The translations under genes were made by a program, and so were the position numbers. Shown here in pieces: positions 1 through 12,873 of a stretch of DNA of 64,000 nt (positions within the stretch are counted from its first letter, which is position 1; the number at the start of each line of letters is the position of its first letter). Under the pieces are notes generated by a model that saw only the letters and a list, made by a program, of their open reading frames with translations, did no database searches and was not told where the DNA came from. Origin of the DNA: Anthoceros angustus (Eukaryota > Streptophyta > Anthocerotopsida > Anthocerotales > Anthocerotaceae); the NCBI GenBank assembly GCA_010909165.1, contig VJWM01000106.1:310001-374000 (forward strand), read 5' to 3'.

Positions 1-84
1 TATTTGGGAGGTTTTGAACGCTTGCTCTGTGCAACTGAGATGCATGTAGTGAATAATTTGCTAACTCAGTGAGAATGGGGGCAG

Positions 85-1342
85 AGGCCTGAGGAGGGAG
101 TTGCGTACCAGATACCAATGCCAGAAGCTCCAGATCCGGAACAGGTTCTTACTATTTCTTCAATTTCCTGAACTACGTCTGCTATGCTGTTGAATCCTCC
201 GCCTGTCTTCGACCTGCTAGTTTGATGCTAATACCAGTGTGGCTTCTCACAGCTCTTATCCATTGAGGCGCTGAAAGCGAGCTACAAAACAGATCCCAGA
301 CTCCCTAAGTAATCGCCTTTCACTTTTTTGGCTCCCAAACAAATGGCAGTTCTTCCTTGAAATTATGTTCCTCTTATGTTTGACACTCAGTGCTTATCTG
401 TGTCCATGAACAGCTGTTGACATCCTGTGTTACTTGGCAGCCATCTGAGGCGAAATATTGGCAAAGATCTGCTTGGTCCTATTGACCTTCGACTGATAGA
501 TCCGATGGATTTTATTCATCCTAGGCCAAAGACCTCCAGGTATAGAACTTGCAGGGACCTTGAAATAATTGCATTATCTTGTCTTCTCGTGGTAACACGG
601 GTAGAATTCCCTGCAGAAACTCGATGTGGTTGAGATCAAGAAGCAACCTCTCCAATGACCCAGCACTTCATACGTATTTTTCATGCTACAGCACTCTTGC
701 CAGCAACCAAATTCGCATCCACTTATTACCGCTTCACATGTCAGACGTGAGTCTGAACGGATGTAAGGCGGCTGACTGTTATGTTTAATGCAGATGTGTT
801 CTGGCCTATGCCTCAGACCTGGAACTGCTAGATACTGTCCTCCGTCCTCATGGTCTTCGTATTGCCACAGATGCCTTCATATTGAGTCTTGATCATTCGT
901 ATGTGATTTCACTTTCTTCATCTGTTTTCAAAGCTTTTCCAAGATGGGTCTTTTTGTCCTCCTCCTAGCTTGTCACGAGGTGTGGTTGCCTGTCTTCTAG
1001 CATGTGGTTTCACAAGCCGTTTCGAGCAGATGAGTGGTTGCTGATGGTGGTAAGTTGCATTTTTATATACCCCTGTGAGTTCTGTAGAACGGCTGAGCTT
1101 ACTGAATTTGCTGCCTGCTGCTTCAAAGGCGGAACCCATTGTGACTGCTGGGGGCAGAGGCTTCGCACAAGGCCACATTTACAATCGAAGCGGAGAGGTA
1201 TGCACCACATATTCTGCAGGGCTGTGAGGGGATCACCTGTCTGTTGATGATAAGTAATTGTTTGTTGTGGTGCCCACAGCTGGTAGTGTCAGTTGCTCAG
1301 GAAGGTGTGCTCCGAATAGCGAAGCAAAAGGCCAAACTGTGA
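85..1342 (+). CDS. Acyl-CoA thioesterase, 3' exons (copy 1, 5' end outside window or absent)
   Basis: These are the C-terminal exons of a plant peroxisomal-type acyl-CoA thioesterase (TesB/ACOT8 double-hotdog fold, with an N-terminal cyclic-nucleotide-binding-like domain in plants), which hydrolyses acyl-CoA to fatty acid and CoA. Exons read 85-144, 253-308, 441-539, 617-673, 794-898, 1001-1049, 1129-1197 and 1280-1342, all open with consensus splice sites. Diagnostic stretches are [33 protein letters not shown] and GGRGFAQGHIYNRSGE, which match the second hotdog and its catalytic region; the protein ends in KAKL. The peroxisomal PTS1 could be the final tripeptide AKL. The N-terminal half is not in the window, so I cannot say whether the gene is complete. 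It is a close tandem paralogue of the gene at 2748-5275, and unlike that copy keeps the AG acceptor before the MWFHKPF exon. Confidence 0.8.
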
Positions 1343-1500
1343 AATACTGTTTGCAAGATGATGTTAGCAACAGGACATAACTCTGCAGGGCGGTGAGGCA
1401 ATGTCTCTGTATGCCTGTGGCGGCGACTCTCCTCAGGAAGTTAGTGCTGTAAATAATGAAGCGAAAGGCGAAATCGCCAAATTATACTGTCAAAATCAAA
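1343..1500 (+). repeat. Decayed partial duplicate of the thioesterase last intron/exon
   Basis: Just after the stop codon, the sequence around 1381-1495 repeats the pattern of 1212-1345: a CTGCAGGGC-GTGAGG stretch, then CTCAGGAAG, then a GAAGCGAAAGGC-type end. The copy is diverged and has no open frame. It looks like a local tandem duplication of the 3' end of the gene. Confidence 0.5.
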
Positions 1501-2291
1501 TCAGATTTTTTGTTGAGGAACTACAACCTCCCACTGCCGGTTGTTCAATAGGTGTCATAGAATGAATTATCTTCACCTCAGGCAATTGAAGCAGATTTGA
1601 AGCAAGGAGTGAAATTGATGGTTTCCCCCGGCACCATCCAGTCTTCCATCATGAAGCACTCTGGCTTGTCACAGACAAGCGCCCACGCTGTTGCCCAGCC
1701 CTCCGGGATCTTCCACAGCAATGAGGGCCCTCACGCTCGGTAAAAGCAGGTAAAGCGCACATTATCACGCTCTCTCCCCATTCCATTGTGCAGGAGCGCC
1801 CGATCAATGCCAAATCTCCCTTCCTACATTGAAGCACAACATTTTCAGCCGTGGGCAGAGGCTGATTAAGATCCAGACGGGCATGCTACGATGGAGACCT
1901 GCGCCAGTGTAAGTTGCGGCAGGGTTGCCTACAGTTCCATCCTATTGAAGCCCTTTGATTTGAAAATAAAGCAAGGCCTCAGAACCCTCTTCGCTACCCT
2001 GGTCTGTCCCCTGCGAGAAGTATCCTACAGTCAAGCAGCACTCCATGTACATACCTACATTCTTAACCACTGCTGTCAAGCGCGGCCCGAGCATTCTCCA
2101 ACTTGCCGCACTTTGCATGCATGTACGTACCAAAGTGTTAGCGACAAGGGCATTTCGTTCTCCAATTTTTGCATGAGTCTGCGTGCCCTTCTCTAAAGCA
2201 CGATGTGATATAGAGGCAATTAAAGATCTATGTAATGAGTAAACTGGGTGGTTTCGTCCTTGAAATGTTTTTACATAAGCATGAAGGAAAC

Positions 2292-2646
2292 AGCCATGCA
2301 AAGCATGGATGCATGGATGCCAGTCGGCGCCGTTCAAGTTATCATCGCTGTGGACAAGCGGACGCCTGTATGCGTCTATGACGGTACTCATCAGCTCATT
2401 GTCCGTAACGAAAGGGGAGAGCCATGCAAAGCATTGATGCAACGCGGCGCTGTTCAGGTTACACATCGCTGCAAACAAGCTCATGCCTGCTTGCTATCTA
2501 TGGCGCAATTTCCGTAAGCACGAACGAGATACCGATGCACAGCTTTGATGCTGGGAGCTCGAGGCGCTGCTCAAGTTATCATCGCTGCAGACAAGCTCAC
2601 GCCTGCATGCTTCTATGGCGGAGACCCATCAGCTCAATGGCCGAGA
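2292..2646. repeat. Three-unit tandem repeat (about 110-130 bp units)
   Basis: Units start near 2292, 2422 and 2531. Each opens with a CATGCAAAGCAT-like or ATGCACAGCTTTGATG stretch, then a GCGCTGTTCAAGTTATCATCGCTG-like core (variants), then ACAAGC-CACGCCTG and a CTATG-CGG segment. Units are diverged by substitutions and small indels. The long overlapping open frames here are by-products of the repeat. The rest of 1500-2747 shows no recognisable gene. Confidence 0.7.
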
Positions 2647-2747
2647 AGGGTCAAGTGTATTCCACGTGTTCTGCCGTGAAATTGGGACACTTGGACAGGG
2701 TTGTCCTGAATCCCGCAGGCTTTGGATAGAAGCTTGATCCGGAAGCT

Positions 2748-5275
2748 ATGGGGGTCCCGGAGGCGGATCTCGGGGAAGGTGCTGCCTTCTGTGCATTTTA
2801 TCATGTGACTGGAGTATCGGAAGTTTGGTCTCTGGCTGATTGGGTTGTGGCTTTTCCTTGCAGTGACGGAGTTGCTGGGATCAGTACCTCTGCTGCAGCA
2901 GCTCCCAGCCAGTGCTGTGCAGAAGGTTGCACAAGTGACAGGGCCTGTGCATTTCGGTACGAGGTATCTTAGAAAGTGGATCTTGGGTCGGTGGGGTGTG
3001 AGACAATGGGCTCTGAATTTGTGCCTTGTCAGGTCCTGGAGATGTAATTATTCGGGCAGGGGATGTGGGTGAAGGGGTTCACATCATATGGAAGGGCACG
3101 GTAGGGGAATTGCTTGCTGTGGATCATTTTCTGCGGGGTCACATTCTGGCAACGTTGGTCATGATGCCAGCTTGTTTTAAGCAGGCCAGAGCTTCGCCAT
3201 CAAGTGCGGTTGCAATTGATGGACTTGGCTATGTCAGCCCTCTGTTGAAGCGTGGGGATTATTTTGGAAGTATTTGAAGAATTCTTCACCTCAAGGTCTA
3301 TCAGTTATATGCTCTGTGAGTATTGGCACGTGCTATCGATGGATGGGCCCTTGAATTCAACAGCTTCTGCAGGTCCTGTCCTTGTTCCTCACAAGGTGGA
3401 TGTGGAGGCTATCACCGAGGTACGCGGGTTTCTTTTACCTAGATGGCTGCTTGTTTGAATTCACTTGGCTAGAATGGCGGGAAAAGCCAGCTAACTGCTG
3501 CTTTTGTGAACCTCGATACCCCTTTCAGGCAATTGCAGCAGCAAGCAAGTCCGTAGATCCTGCTCTTTTTGTACATAGTCTTCACTCCTACTTCTTGCGC
3601 AAAGGAGACACAAGCTGTAAGTTGAAGGGAGGTGAAAGTTGAGTGGGGGACAGTACGTAACCTACGGGATGTGTTGCTACAGTACCAATACTTTACAAAG
3701 TGGAGAGGGCACGTGATGGCCGCTCATATGCCACACGTCAAGTATCTGCAATACAGAAAGACACTGTCATCTTCAATATGCAAGCGTCCTTCCAGGTGGG
3801 ATGGGCACGCAAATAAGAGGACACACCCCATGCTTGCACAAATTCCTGCTGTCGCGGATATAGTGGATCGTAGAGCTGTTTCAAACTTACTGAGCTGAGC
3901 AATCTTTGGGATTGTTTGAACACCTGCCCTGTGCAACTGAGATACATGTATGTAGTGAATAATCTGCTAATGTAGTGACAATTGGCAGCAGAGGCCTGAA
4001 GAGGGGGGAGTTGAGTACCAGGTAGCAATGCCAGAAGCTCCAGATCCGGAACAGGTTCTTGCTAACTCTTCAACCTGCTGTACTTGGTCTGCTTTGGGTT
4101 TGAATGCTCCACCAGTCTTGAAACTGCTGGACGTACTGCTATACTTGTATGGTTCATTACAGTTCGTATCAATTGAGGCACTCAAAGCGAGCTACAAAAC
4201 AGATCCCAGACTCCCTGAGTAATCGCCTTTCACTTTCTTAGCCTGAACAGATGGCAATTCCTCCATGAAATTGAGTTTCTCTTAAGTTGGAAACCAAGCG
4301 TTGATCTTGGGACATGAACAGCGGTTGAAATCCTGTTTTGCTTGGCAGCCATCTGAGGGGAGATTTTGGCGAAGATATGCTTGGTCCTATTGATCTTCGA
4401 CTAATGGATCCAATGGATTTTATTAATCCTAGGCCACAGACCTCCAGGTATAGAACTTGCAGGCACCTTGTAGTCATTGCATAAATCTTGTCTTGTCGTG
4501 GTAACATGGGTAGAATCCCCGGCAGAAACTCAATGTGGTTGAGATCAAGAAGCTACCTCGCCAATGACCCAGCACTTCATGCGTATGTTTCATTCTACAG
4601 CACTCTTACAAGCAACCAAATTTCCATCCTTTTATTACCGCTTCACATATCAGACGAGGTCTGAACGATTAACTTTTAGATTTCGGATGTGAGGCGGCTG
4701 ACTGTTATGTTTAATGCAGATGTGTTCTGGCCTATGCCTCGGATATGCAACTTCTAGATACTGTACTCCGTCCTCATGGTCTTCGTATTGCCGCAGATGC
4801 TCTCACACTGAGTCTTGATCATTCGTACGTGTTTCACTTACACTGCTTTTAAAGATCTCCCAAAGTTGGTGTTGTTGTCCACCTCCTAACTTGTCACGTG
4901 GTGGAATTGCTTGTTTTCTGGCATATGGTTTCACAAGCCATTTCGAGCAGATGAGTGGTTGCTGATGGTGGTAAGTTACATTTTGGACTGTCCCTGCGAA
5001 TTCTGTAGGAAGGCTGAGCTTACTCAGTTTGCTGCCTGTTTCTTCACAGGCGGAACCCATTGCGACTGCTGGTGGCAGAGGTTTCGCACAAGGCCACGTC
5101 TACGACCGAAACGGAGAGGTATGCACTACATGTTCTGCAGAGCGATGAGGAGATGTCCTTGCTTGCTAATGTGAAACAATTCTTTGTTGTGCTGCCCACA
5201 GGTGGTAGCATCAATTGCTCAGGAAGGTGTGATCCGAATGATGAACCGAAAGGCCAAACTGTGAAATATTTTTGA
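2748..5275 (+). pseudogene. CNB-domain acyl-CoA thioesterase, copy 2, probably decayed
   Basis: This copy includes the N-terminus: ATG at 2748, exon 2748-2778, exon 2864-2956 (LLGSVPLLQQLPASAV), then an exon with the CNB core PGDVIIRAGDVGEGVHIIWKG and one ending in LLKRGDYFG. The first hotdog follows (AIAAASKSVDPALFVHSLHS at about 3529; a VPILYKVERARDGRSYATRQ exon at about 3675), then the same C-terminal exons as copy 1, with stop near 5263. Two defects stand out. The family segment between the CNB domain and AIAAASK (including the conserved GGQ-x-VGQ part) has no room: only about 110 bp separate the flanking exons. The acceptor of the WFHKPF exon reads GG instead of AG at 4920-4921. It may be a pseudogene, or splice differently; several exons are still intact, so decay looks recent. 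Confidence 0.65.
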
Positions 5276-5561
5276 AAGATGAGCTGGAGCAAAGGTACAT
5301 ACTACCAGGGGGTGAGTAACAGTACACAACAAGCGCCATGAGCTGTGGTGTAAGAGTCACTGGCAATGCGAACTGTGTTGTAAGAGAGACACTGGCAATG
5401 CCAAAAATGTGATGGTTATGGAGGTGCAAGATTAGTTTTGCGATGACAATTGTCCACACTCTCATATCTTGATTGAAAGAGTACTAGAGCCGAAATCATC
5501 TGTAAGGTAAGATACTGAGAAATAGAGAAAAAAGCGAATTGACGGAATGTAACATAACACA
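5276..5561. other. Short intergenic spacer
   Basis: Tail-to-tail spacer between the thioesterase copy and the METTL4-type gene. It holds two copies of a GTAAGAG...CACTGGCAATGC stretch (about 5349 and 5380). Nothing else is recognisable. Confidence 0.5.
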
Positions 5562-7388
<1,827 letters not shown>

Positions 7389-7469
7389 CACAGTCGGCAG
7401 AAACCTCCACCAGCATATAAACACTAGCCTAGGGCAGCAGGTAGCCCAAATTCAAGCTCCAGTTCGGAC
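7389..7469. promoter_or_regulatory. Short head-to-head intergenic region (possible bidirectional promoter)
   Basis: Only 81 bp separate the METTL4 ATG (minus strand) from the first GT2 ATG (plus strand). If the GT2 starts at the second in-frame ATG (7659), the spacing is 270 bp. No TATA box was recognised. Bidirectional promoter function is an inference from spacing. Confidence 0.4.
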
Positions 7470-8747
7470 ATGGGGACTACTGCTGCTCTCATCTGGCAGG
7501 CCCACAAATTCCTTCCTCTTCGGAGGCAGGATCTCAGTGGGTCGGCCCTCCCGAGGAAACAGAGGCTCGTGCAGTGTGCGGACAGGCACACGCAAGTCCC
7601 TGCAAACTCCCGAGAATGGGGCCGGAGGCATGCAGCCCAGAGAATCCACGATCGGGAGATGTCCGGAGGAGTCGCACCGGCCCCACATCCCCGTGATGTC
7701 CCGGAGAAATGGCCGGTCTCTGTGATCATCCCTGTATACAACGAGAAGCCCAACTTGCCAATGCTGCTGGAAAAGGTCGGGCAGGTGATGCGCAAGCGGG
7801 ACGTGCCATACGAGATCCTGTGCGTGGACGACGGCTCTACAGATGGCTCCGGCACCCTGCTCAAGGCCATGGCTGCGGAGAGGCTGGACCTGCGGGCTGT
7901 CATCCTGCGGCGCAACTTCGGCCAGACTGCGGCGATGGCGGCGGGCTTCGACTTGGCTGCTGGCCAGCTGGTGGTGACGCTGGATGGCGACCTGCAGAAC
8001 GACGCCGAGGACATCCCCCGGCTGCTGGACCACCTTCTCTACGGCGCCCAGGAAGAGGCCTCCACCAGCAGGGATGGCCGGGTGAGCACTGCAGCCAGGG
8101 AGGATGGAGGATATGACCTGGTGTGCGGATGGAGGCGCAGCCGCAAGGACAACCTCTTCAGCAGAAACCTGCCCTCTGCCATAGCCAACTGGATCATTGG
8201 TGCTGCCACAGGTTTGAAGCTCCATGACTACGGATGCAGCCTAAAGGCGTATAGAGCCAGTGCCGTGGCCAATATCAAGCTGTATGGTGAATTGCACAGG
8301 TACATTCCGGCTCTGGCTGCCATCGAGGGAGCCGCCATATCCGAGCTGGAAGTGAACCACAGTGGACGCGCATTTGGTAGCTCCAAGTATGGCCTGGGAA
8401 GGATTCCTCGGGTTCTTCTGGACCTCATCACTGTGTGCTTCTGGGCCAAGTTCAGGGACCGGCCGATGCAGCTGATTGGCCTTGTTGGAGGCCTCTGCTT
8501 GCTTGCATCCATGGGCACGGCGTCTGTGGCGGGCGTGTCTATGTACTCAGCGTCTCTCTTGAGTGGATGGCGGGCTGCATTCCAGAATGTGCTTCCCAGC
8601 CTTGTATTATCTCTTGAGCTCTTCGTCATGGGCCTGCAATGCATCTTCCTGGGCTTAGTGGCTGACATCTGTATGAAAACCTACTTTGAATCCCAGCCCC
8701 GGCCGGTGTACAGAATCCGTGAAGTTGCTACATCCGGATGGCCTTGA
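7470..8747 (+). CDS. Bacterial-type family 2 glycosyltransferase (polyprenyl-phosphate sugar transferase-like)
   Basis: A single open frame of 425 codons. Residues from about 83 form a GT-A fold: VSVIIPVYNE, the nucleotide-binding CVDDGSTDGS, RRNFGQTAAMAAGF, the metal-binding TLDGDLQNDAEDIP, then HDYGCSLKAYR and HRYIPALA. Two hydrophobic segments follow (about 332-356 and 370-398). This layout is that of GtrB/ArnC/DPM1-like enzymes that load sugars on dolichyl- or undecaprenyl-phosphate at a membrane. The closest-looking relatives by motif are bacterial or cyanobacterial rather than eukaryotic DPM1, which usually lacks this two-helix tail. A 63-residue Arg-rich extension precedes the second in-frame Met (7659) and could be an organelle transit peptide. 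It is the only long intronless gene in the first 25 kb and is GC-rich, suggesting transfer from a bacterium or plastid ancestor. The substrate is not known. Confidence 0.85.
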   Translation: MGTTAALIWQAHKFLPLRRQDLSGSALPRKQRLVQCADRHTQVPANSREWGRRHAAQRIHDREMSGGVAPAPHPRDVPEKWPVSVIIPVYNEKPNLPMLLEKVGQVMRKRDVPYEILCVDDGSTDGSGTLLKAMAAERLDLRAVILRRNFGQTAAMAAGFDLAAGQLVVTLDGDLQNDAEDIPRLLDHLLYGAQEEASTSRDGRVSTAAREDGGYDLVCGWRRSRKDNLFSRNLPSAIANWIIGAATGLKLHDYGCSLKAYRASAVANIKLYGELHRYIPALAAIEGAAISELEVNHSGRAFGSSKYGLGRIPRVLLDLITVCFWAKFRDRPMQLIGLVGGLCLLASMGTASVAGVSMYSASLLSGWRAAFQNVLPSLVLSLELFVMGLQCIFLGLVADICMKTYFESQPRPVYRIREVATSGWP

Positions 8748-8910
8748 ACTTTCAAGAGAATGCTGGGTAGTTGCACATCTGTCCGGAATGAATCCACCTC
8801 CTTGTTGTGTTGTATCCGTTGCTCTATCTATGCTTGTGCTAGATACTTCTGCAGGAAGCTATCGAGCTGTTGTCACTCTTTCTTGCTTGTGCAACCGCTG
8901 CTGGCTGGCC

Positions 8911-10587
8911 TCACGGCTTCCACAACCGGATGGTTCCATCCACCGACGCTGTCAACATGCAGCTCTCTTTCGGATGGTAGCTGACACTCGTAACCTGCAA
9001 GGGAGATGAGCACGCGGTCAAATAAAGTGTGATGCTCGGAAGCTGGAAAGGTGAAAAGACGTACGGCCTGAGACAGTGAAATGCTTACCACAGCAGAATG
9101 AGCCTTGAAGGTGGTTACGTTCTTGGGGTCCACCAAATCCCAAAAGTAGACAGAGCCATCTTCGGACCCGCTTACGACGTAAGCATCAGTGTGGGTCAGG
9201 CAGCTATCCATCTTGAACGACTGCACGCAGGTGACACATCACAATCCAACTGTTAGACATGGAGTCTAAGCAAGCAGTTCTAGTGCGAGAACAACCACCC
9301 ATGCCAGTGTTCTCACTTTGTTCATGTGCCCTTTGTACTGCTGCAGCTGTTCGCCTGAGCTCCTGCCAGACAGACACATTGCATACTTCCGTCAGCTTTT
9401 TTTATGATTTCCAAGCTTCGTAATGTGGCTTTCGACCTTTCCCTACTGATACTTTTGAGCGACAGGTGAAGAAAGCTAGGCGTACCCTGTACTGGATGGA
9501 GGGAACGTAAACACTGACCTGTCCAGAAGTCTGAGACTGGAATCAAGGCAGCCTGCAAGGATGCAATTATTGTCGTGCGAGAGGGCCACACTCGTCACAG
9601 ACTGTCCTAGCTGATCTACAATCTCCCTGAACGCCACCATAACATCCGATGAGGGACGTCATGGTTGAAAGAAAACTGCACCAAGCTTTGACTGCATCAT
9701 AAGCATGAGTCACTACCTACCTGCCCAGTCGAATGTCGTAAGTTCGGACGCTCCCATCTACCGATCCAGCTATTATCTCTGTCGCAGTAAGCACGACAGA
9801 TGTAACACTGTCGCCAAACGCATCAATAGTCTGCCACAAAAAGTTCCCAAGTCAAGCAGGTTCGCAAAAACCACGTCTTGAAGGCCTCCATCAGCTAAAA
9901 CCCACATGGTGCCCTCAAATTGACCCTTTGACACAAACATAAAACATGACTCCTCCACCAAATAGCAGCAGATCCAGTACCTGAATGGGCTCCATACTAT
10001 TAGATCGACAGTCCCACGCCCGCACTGTCCGATCGTACCCCCCGGACACAATTGCAGCATCTTGCTCATTGAACTTCACCGAATTCACCTGAAGCACCCA
10101 CCCACAAAATGAGCTGACCAACACCCTGCCGCTCTTCTACGCACAAATTCACAACTTTGCAAAGAAAGCATGCAAACCTCACTATCATGGCCACGAAACT
10201 TGCGTATAATCCTCCCTGTCGCAACGTCCCAGAAGAAGATCTGGCGATCCCCTCCGCAGGACGTTAACTTGGCATTATCACTGCAAACCCCAAATCCCAC
10301 ACCTTTGAGCACGCCATAAACCCTAAACCCTACCTTCTCCGAAATGCACAGCAAGCACGCAATCCACACCTGGAAGTGGCCACATCGCGAACCTCCCTGG
10401 CATGGCCCGAGTACTTCTTTATCAGGAGGCTCTTGCTAGGATTCCACAGCCGCAGCAACCGATCCTTCCCGCAGCTGAGACAGTAATTCCCATCCTTGTT
10501 GAACCGGACTGCGAGCACGGCCCCTTCATGCCCCTTAAGCACCGCCTTCTCCCTGCACGGCAGCTTCTCCGCTTGCGCGCTCCCCAT
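8911..10587 (-). CDS. WDR83: WD40 protein WDR83/MORG1-like
   Basis: A seven-bladed WD40 propeller. WDR83 (MORG1) is a MAPK scaffold and spliceosome-associated protein in animals. Exons read on the minus strand in order: start at 10587 (MGSAQAEKLP), LKGHEGAVLAVRFNKDGNY, CGKDRLLRLWNP, CGGDRQIFFWDVATGRII, KFRGHDSEV, SVKFNEQDAAIVSGGYDRTV, WDCRSNSMEPIQ, later FKMDSCLTHTDAYVVSGSED, VYFWDLVDP and the final exon VTSVSYHPKESCMLTASVDG with stop at 8911-8913. Repeats end in the usual W-D or W-N/W-K pairs. The start is the first ATG in frame. It is tail-to-tail with the GT2 gene (163 bp apart). An intron near 10318 contains two telomere-type CCCTAAA units. Confidence 0.88.
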
Positions 10588-12873
10588 GCTCTCCACGCTC
10601 GCCTACATCTGCGCCATGTCCTCACCCGGCCGCAGCTCCACGGCCTCGGAACAAAAAGACCGCGCTCGATAACTTCCCCTTTCACACTCGCGGACAAATT
10701 CTATCCCGCTCCACGCAGACCTAACTGCCGTCTGCGGATAACGGCCGGTGCCGCCACAAGCCGCAGACTTGGACATGCCATGGCCTAAAACCACAGGACA
10801 AAATTTCTAACATGCCATAGACAGTATACTCGTTCCGTTTGTCCCGAGGTGGGAAGGCGGTTAGGATCGGCAATGATGGACCCATGTCCATGCGTCCAAG
10901 AAACAGGCAAATGGCCATCATTATCATGCCTCAGGCCTTAAGCTAATCCCACGTCATTCCGCCACTCCACTTCGGCGAAACACCATACCGCCGCCGGCGC
11001 CGGTTCACGTTTGCCGGACAGGCGCAGCGCAGCAGTTGGCCCCAACGGTTTACCCGGCTCTTCACCTCACTCCCCATTTTCTTACACAACACAGTACCCA
11101 CTACCCAGTACCAGGTACATGGACTTGGTCCAACATCCGGGCGTGATGATATCCGATGGGCTTTGGAATATGGCTACAACCCAACAAACTCAATCCTCTA
11201 TGGAATCGAACACCAACAAGTACAAAATTATGTTAAAATCTATCTCCCACCCGACCTAAAGCTTGAGAGTTTTTCAATCAATCAATCAATCGAACTCCAT
11301 GCCAATCAATCAATCTTGGTTAGAAGAGAGTCCTGAATGCAACATCTTCTGCCTTTGATGGTACTCCTAAGGACATCTTAGAAGAAACTTGGACTAGGAA
11401 TGAAGTTGAACAACCTCTTCTATCTTGCATGCTATTCCTAAGGACAATCTTAGAAGAAATTTGGAGTAGGAATGAAGTTGAAACATACAAGAAACTAAGG
11501 AGGAACGTAATGTGTGATGTGGGAGGGAGGTGCTACATGACATCAGAAAACTAGGTGACAAAATTGTATGTATGGCCCCGTAAGTTGAAGAGGAAGGAAG
11601 GTGAAGTGAAGGAGAGATGGAAAATATTTGTAATTTCTTATGGTGGTATCTTGGTATATTGGTGCGAAAATGGAATGGCATGGGGCATGTAGCTCAAAGC
11701 CACAAGGCCGTGACAGGCCTGTCTAGTCCCCCTCTTCCCTTGCTTCCCTTGCCTGGCTTCTCCAGCTTCCCTGACGCAACAGCCTGCCTGGCTGCCTGTG
11801 CGCACCAGGAGCGGGTCGAGGAAGGGGCTGCTGCTGCGGCGGCGGCATCTGCGACTGCATCGGCCTTGGCATCGAGCCGCGCTGCGCGGCCTGCCTGTGG
11901 AGTCTGCGCTGCGCTGCTGCTCGCGCTTCTTTCCAGGTACGCATGGATTCTGGCTGCTTCTTGTGGCGCACCCGGGGAATTGCGGCAGTGGAGCAGCTGC
12001 TGCTGCGGTGCTGTGAAATTCCTGCGCCGGCTGCGGCCTCCGCTCTCCGGGTGTGGCTGGCTTGCCGTGACTGTGAAGCGAGACTGGAATTCCAGCCGGC
12101 TTGTCCGCCGGTGTGTCAGCCTTCGTGTGGAGGCCCCCGGGCCGCCGCCTGGGGCCTGGCGCCGCTCGGGGCCCGCGCAATTCCGGAATGTTCGTGTGCC
12201 TGGTGCGGTGTGGGAGCAAGATTGCTAGATTGGGAGCTCCCCGGAGAGGACTGCCTGTGTCTGTTGGACCGGAGTGTTCGTGCTTTTTGCTGGATGATGG
12301 ATGGAAAGATTGCGGATTTTGCAAGATCGGCGCTCCCGGCTCTGGGGAAATGAGTGCAAGCTCGTGAGTGGCAGGCAAGAATGGAGTGGTGAGAGTTGGT
12401 TCTTGAACTGAGGCTCGATTGCCGGGGTGCGCTGTCGCCTTTCTTGTGTCTGTCGGGGGACAAGAAGTGACTGTGTGATCCGGGCTCGGCTTGGCGCTGT
12501 ATTGTCTGTTCCTTGGTGTGATCGTTGGCTAGCTGGGACTGCAGCTGCTCCTCATGCGTTTCAGACAGGGTTCAAGCCCGCCTTCTTTGTGAATTGGTGC
12601 GTGGTAGTGGATATGTTGGATGTACTAAGCTGGTGAGGGTGGGACGAGGTACCTGGCTGACCGTGTCACTGTGTTTTGTTACTTCCGGTGCAGGAGGCGG
12701 CCATGGAATCAAGGCTGTTTCGTTCCTTTTCTCGTGCAAGGATAACCTAGAACATGCTGTTCCGCCTATGATCGGTTGAGAGGGTTTTAGGACACGACAG
12801 ACGTTATCGATCGTCTTTGTAAGATGTTGTCTAGGGCATTCTACACCTATGATTTAAGTTTGTAGCTAGAGCG
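10588..12873. other. Intergenic region with upstream sequence of the SH2 gene
   Basis: There is no supported gene. An AATC microsatellite lies at 11276-11292. A 70-bp direct repeat (units at about 11366 and 11436, core TTAGAAGAAA-TTGGA-TAGG) follows. The stretch 11700-12400 is GC-rich with Ser/Ala/Arg-rich frames in several registers and probably holds the promoter and 5' UTR of the gene starting at 12874. Confidence 0.5.
11366..11481. repeat. Two-unit direct repeat, 70-bp period
   Basis: The segments 11367-11411 and 11437-11481 match nearly base for base (CTAAGGACA-TCTTAGAAGAAA-TTGGA-TAGGAATGAAGTTGAA). It is not in a recognised gene. Confidence 0.7.

Noticed and set aside
1942-2484. 180-codon minus-strand frame
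   Set aside because: It runs through the minisatellite units and shows no domain or homologue; a repeat by-product.
10310-10340. Two CCCTAAA units as an interstitial telomere
   Set aside because: Only two units within a WDR83 intron; a telo-box or chance is more likely.
11617-12378. Long Ala/Ser/Pro/Arg-rich frames on both strands
   Set aside because: Composition artefacts of a GC-rich upstream region; no motifs, frames overlap in all registers.
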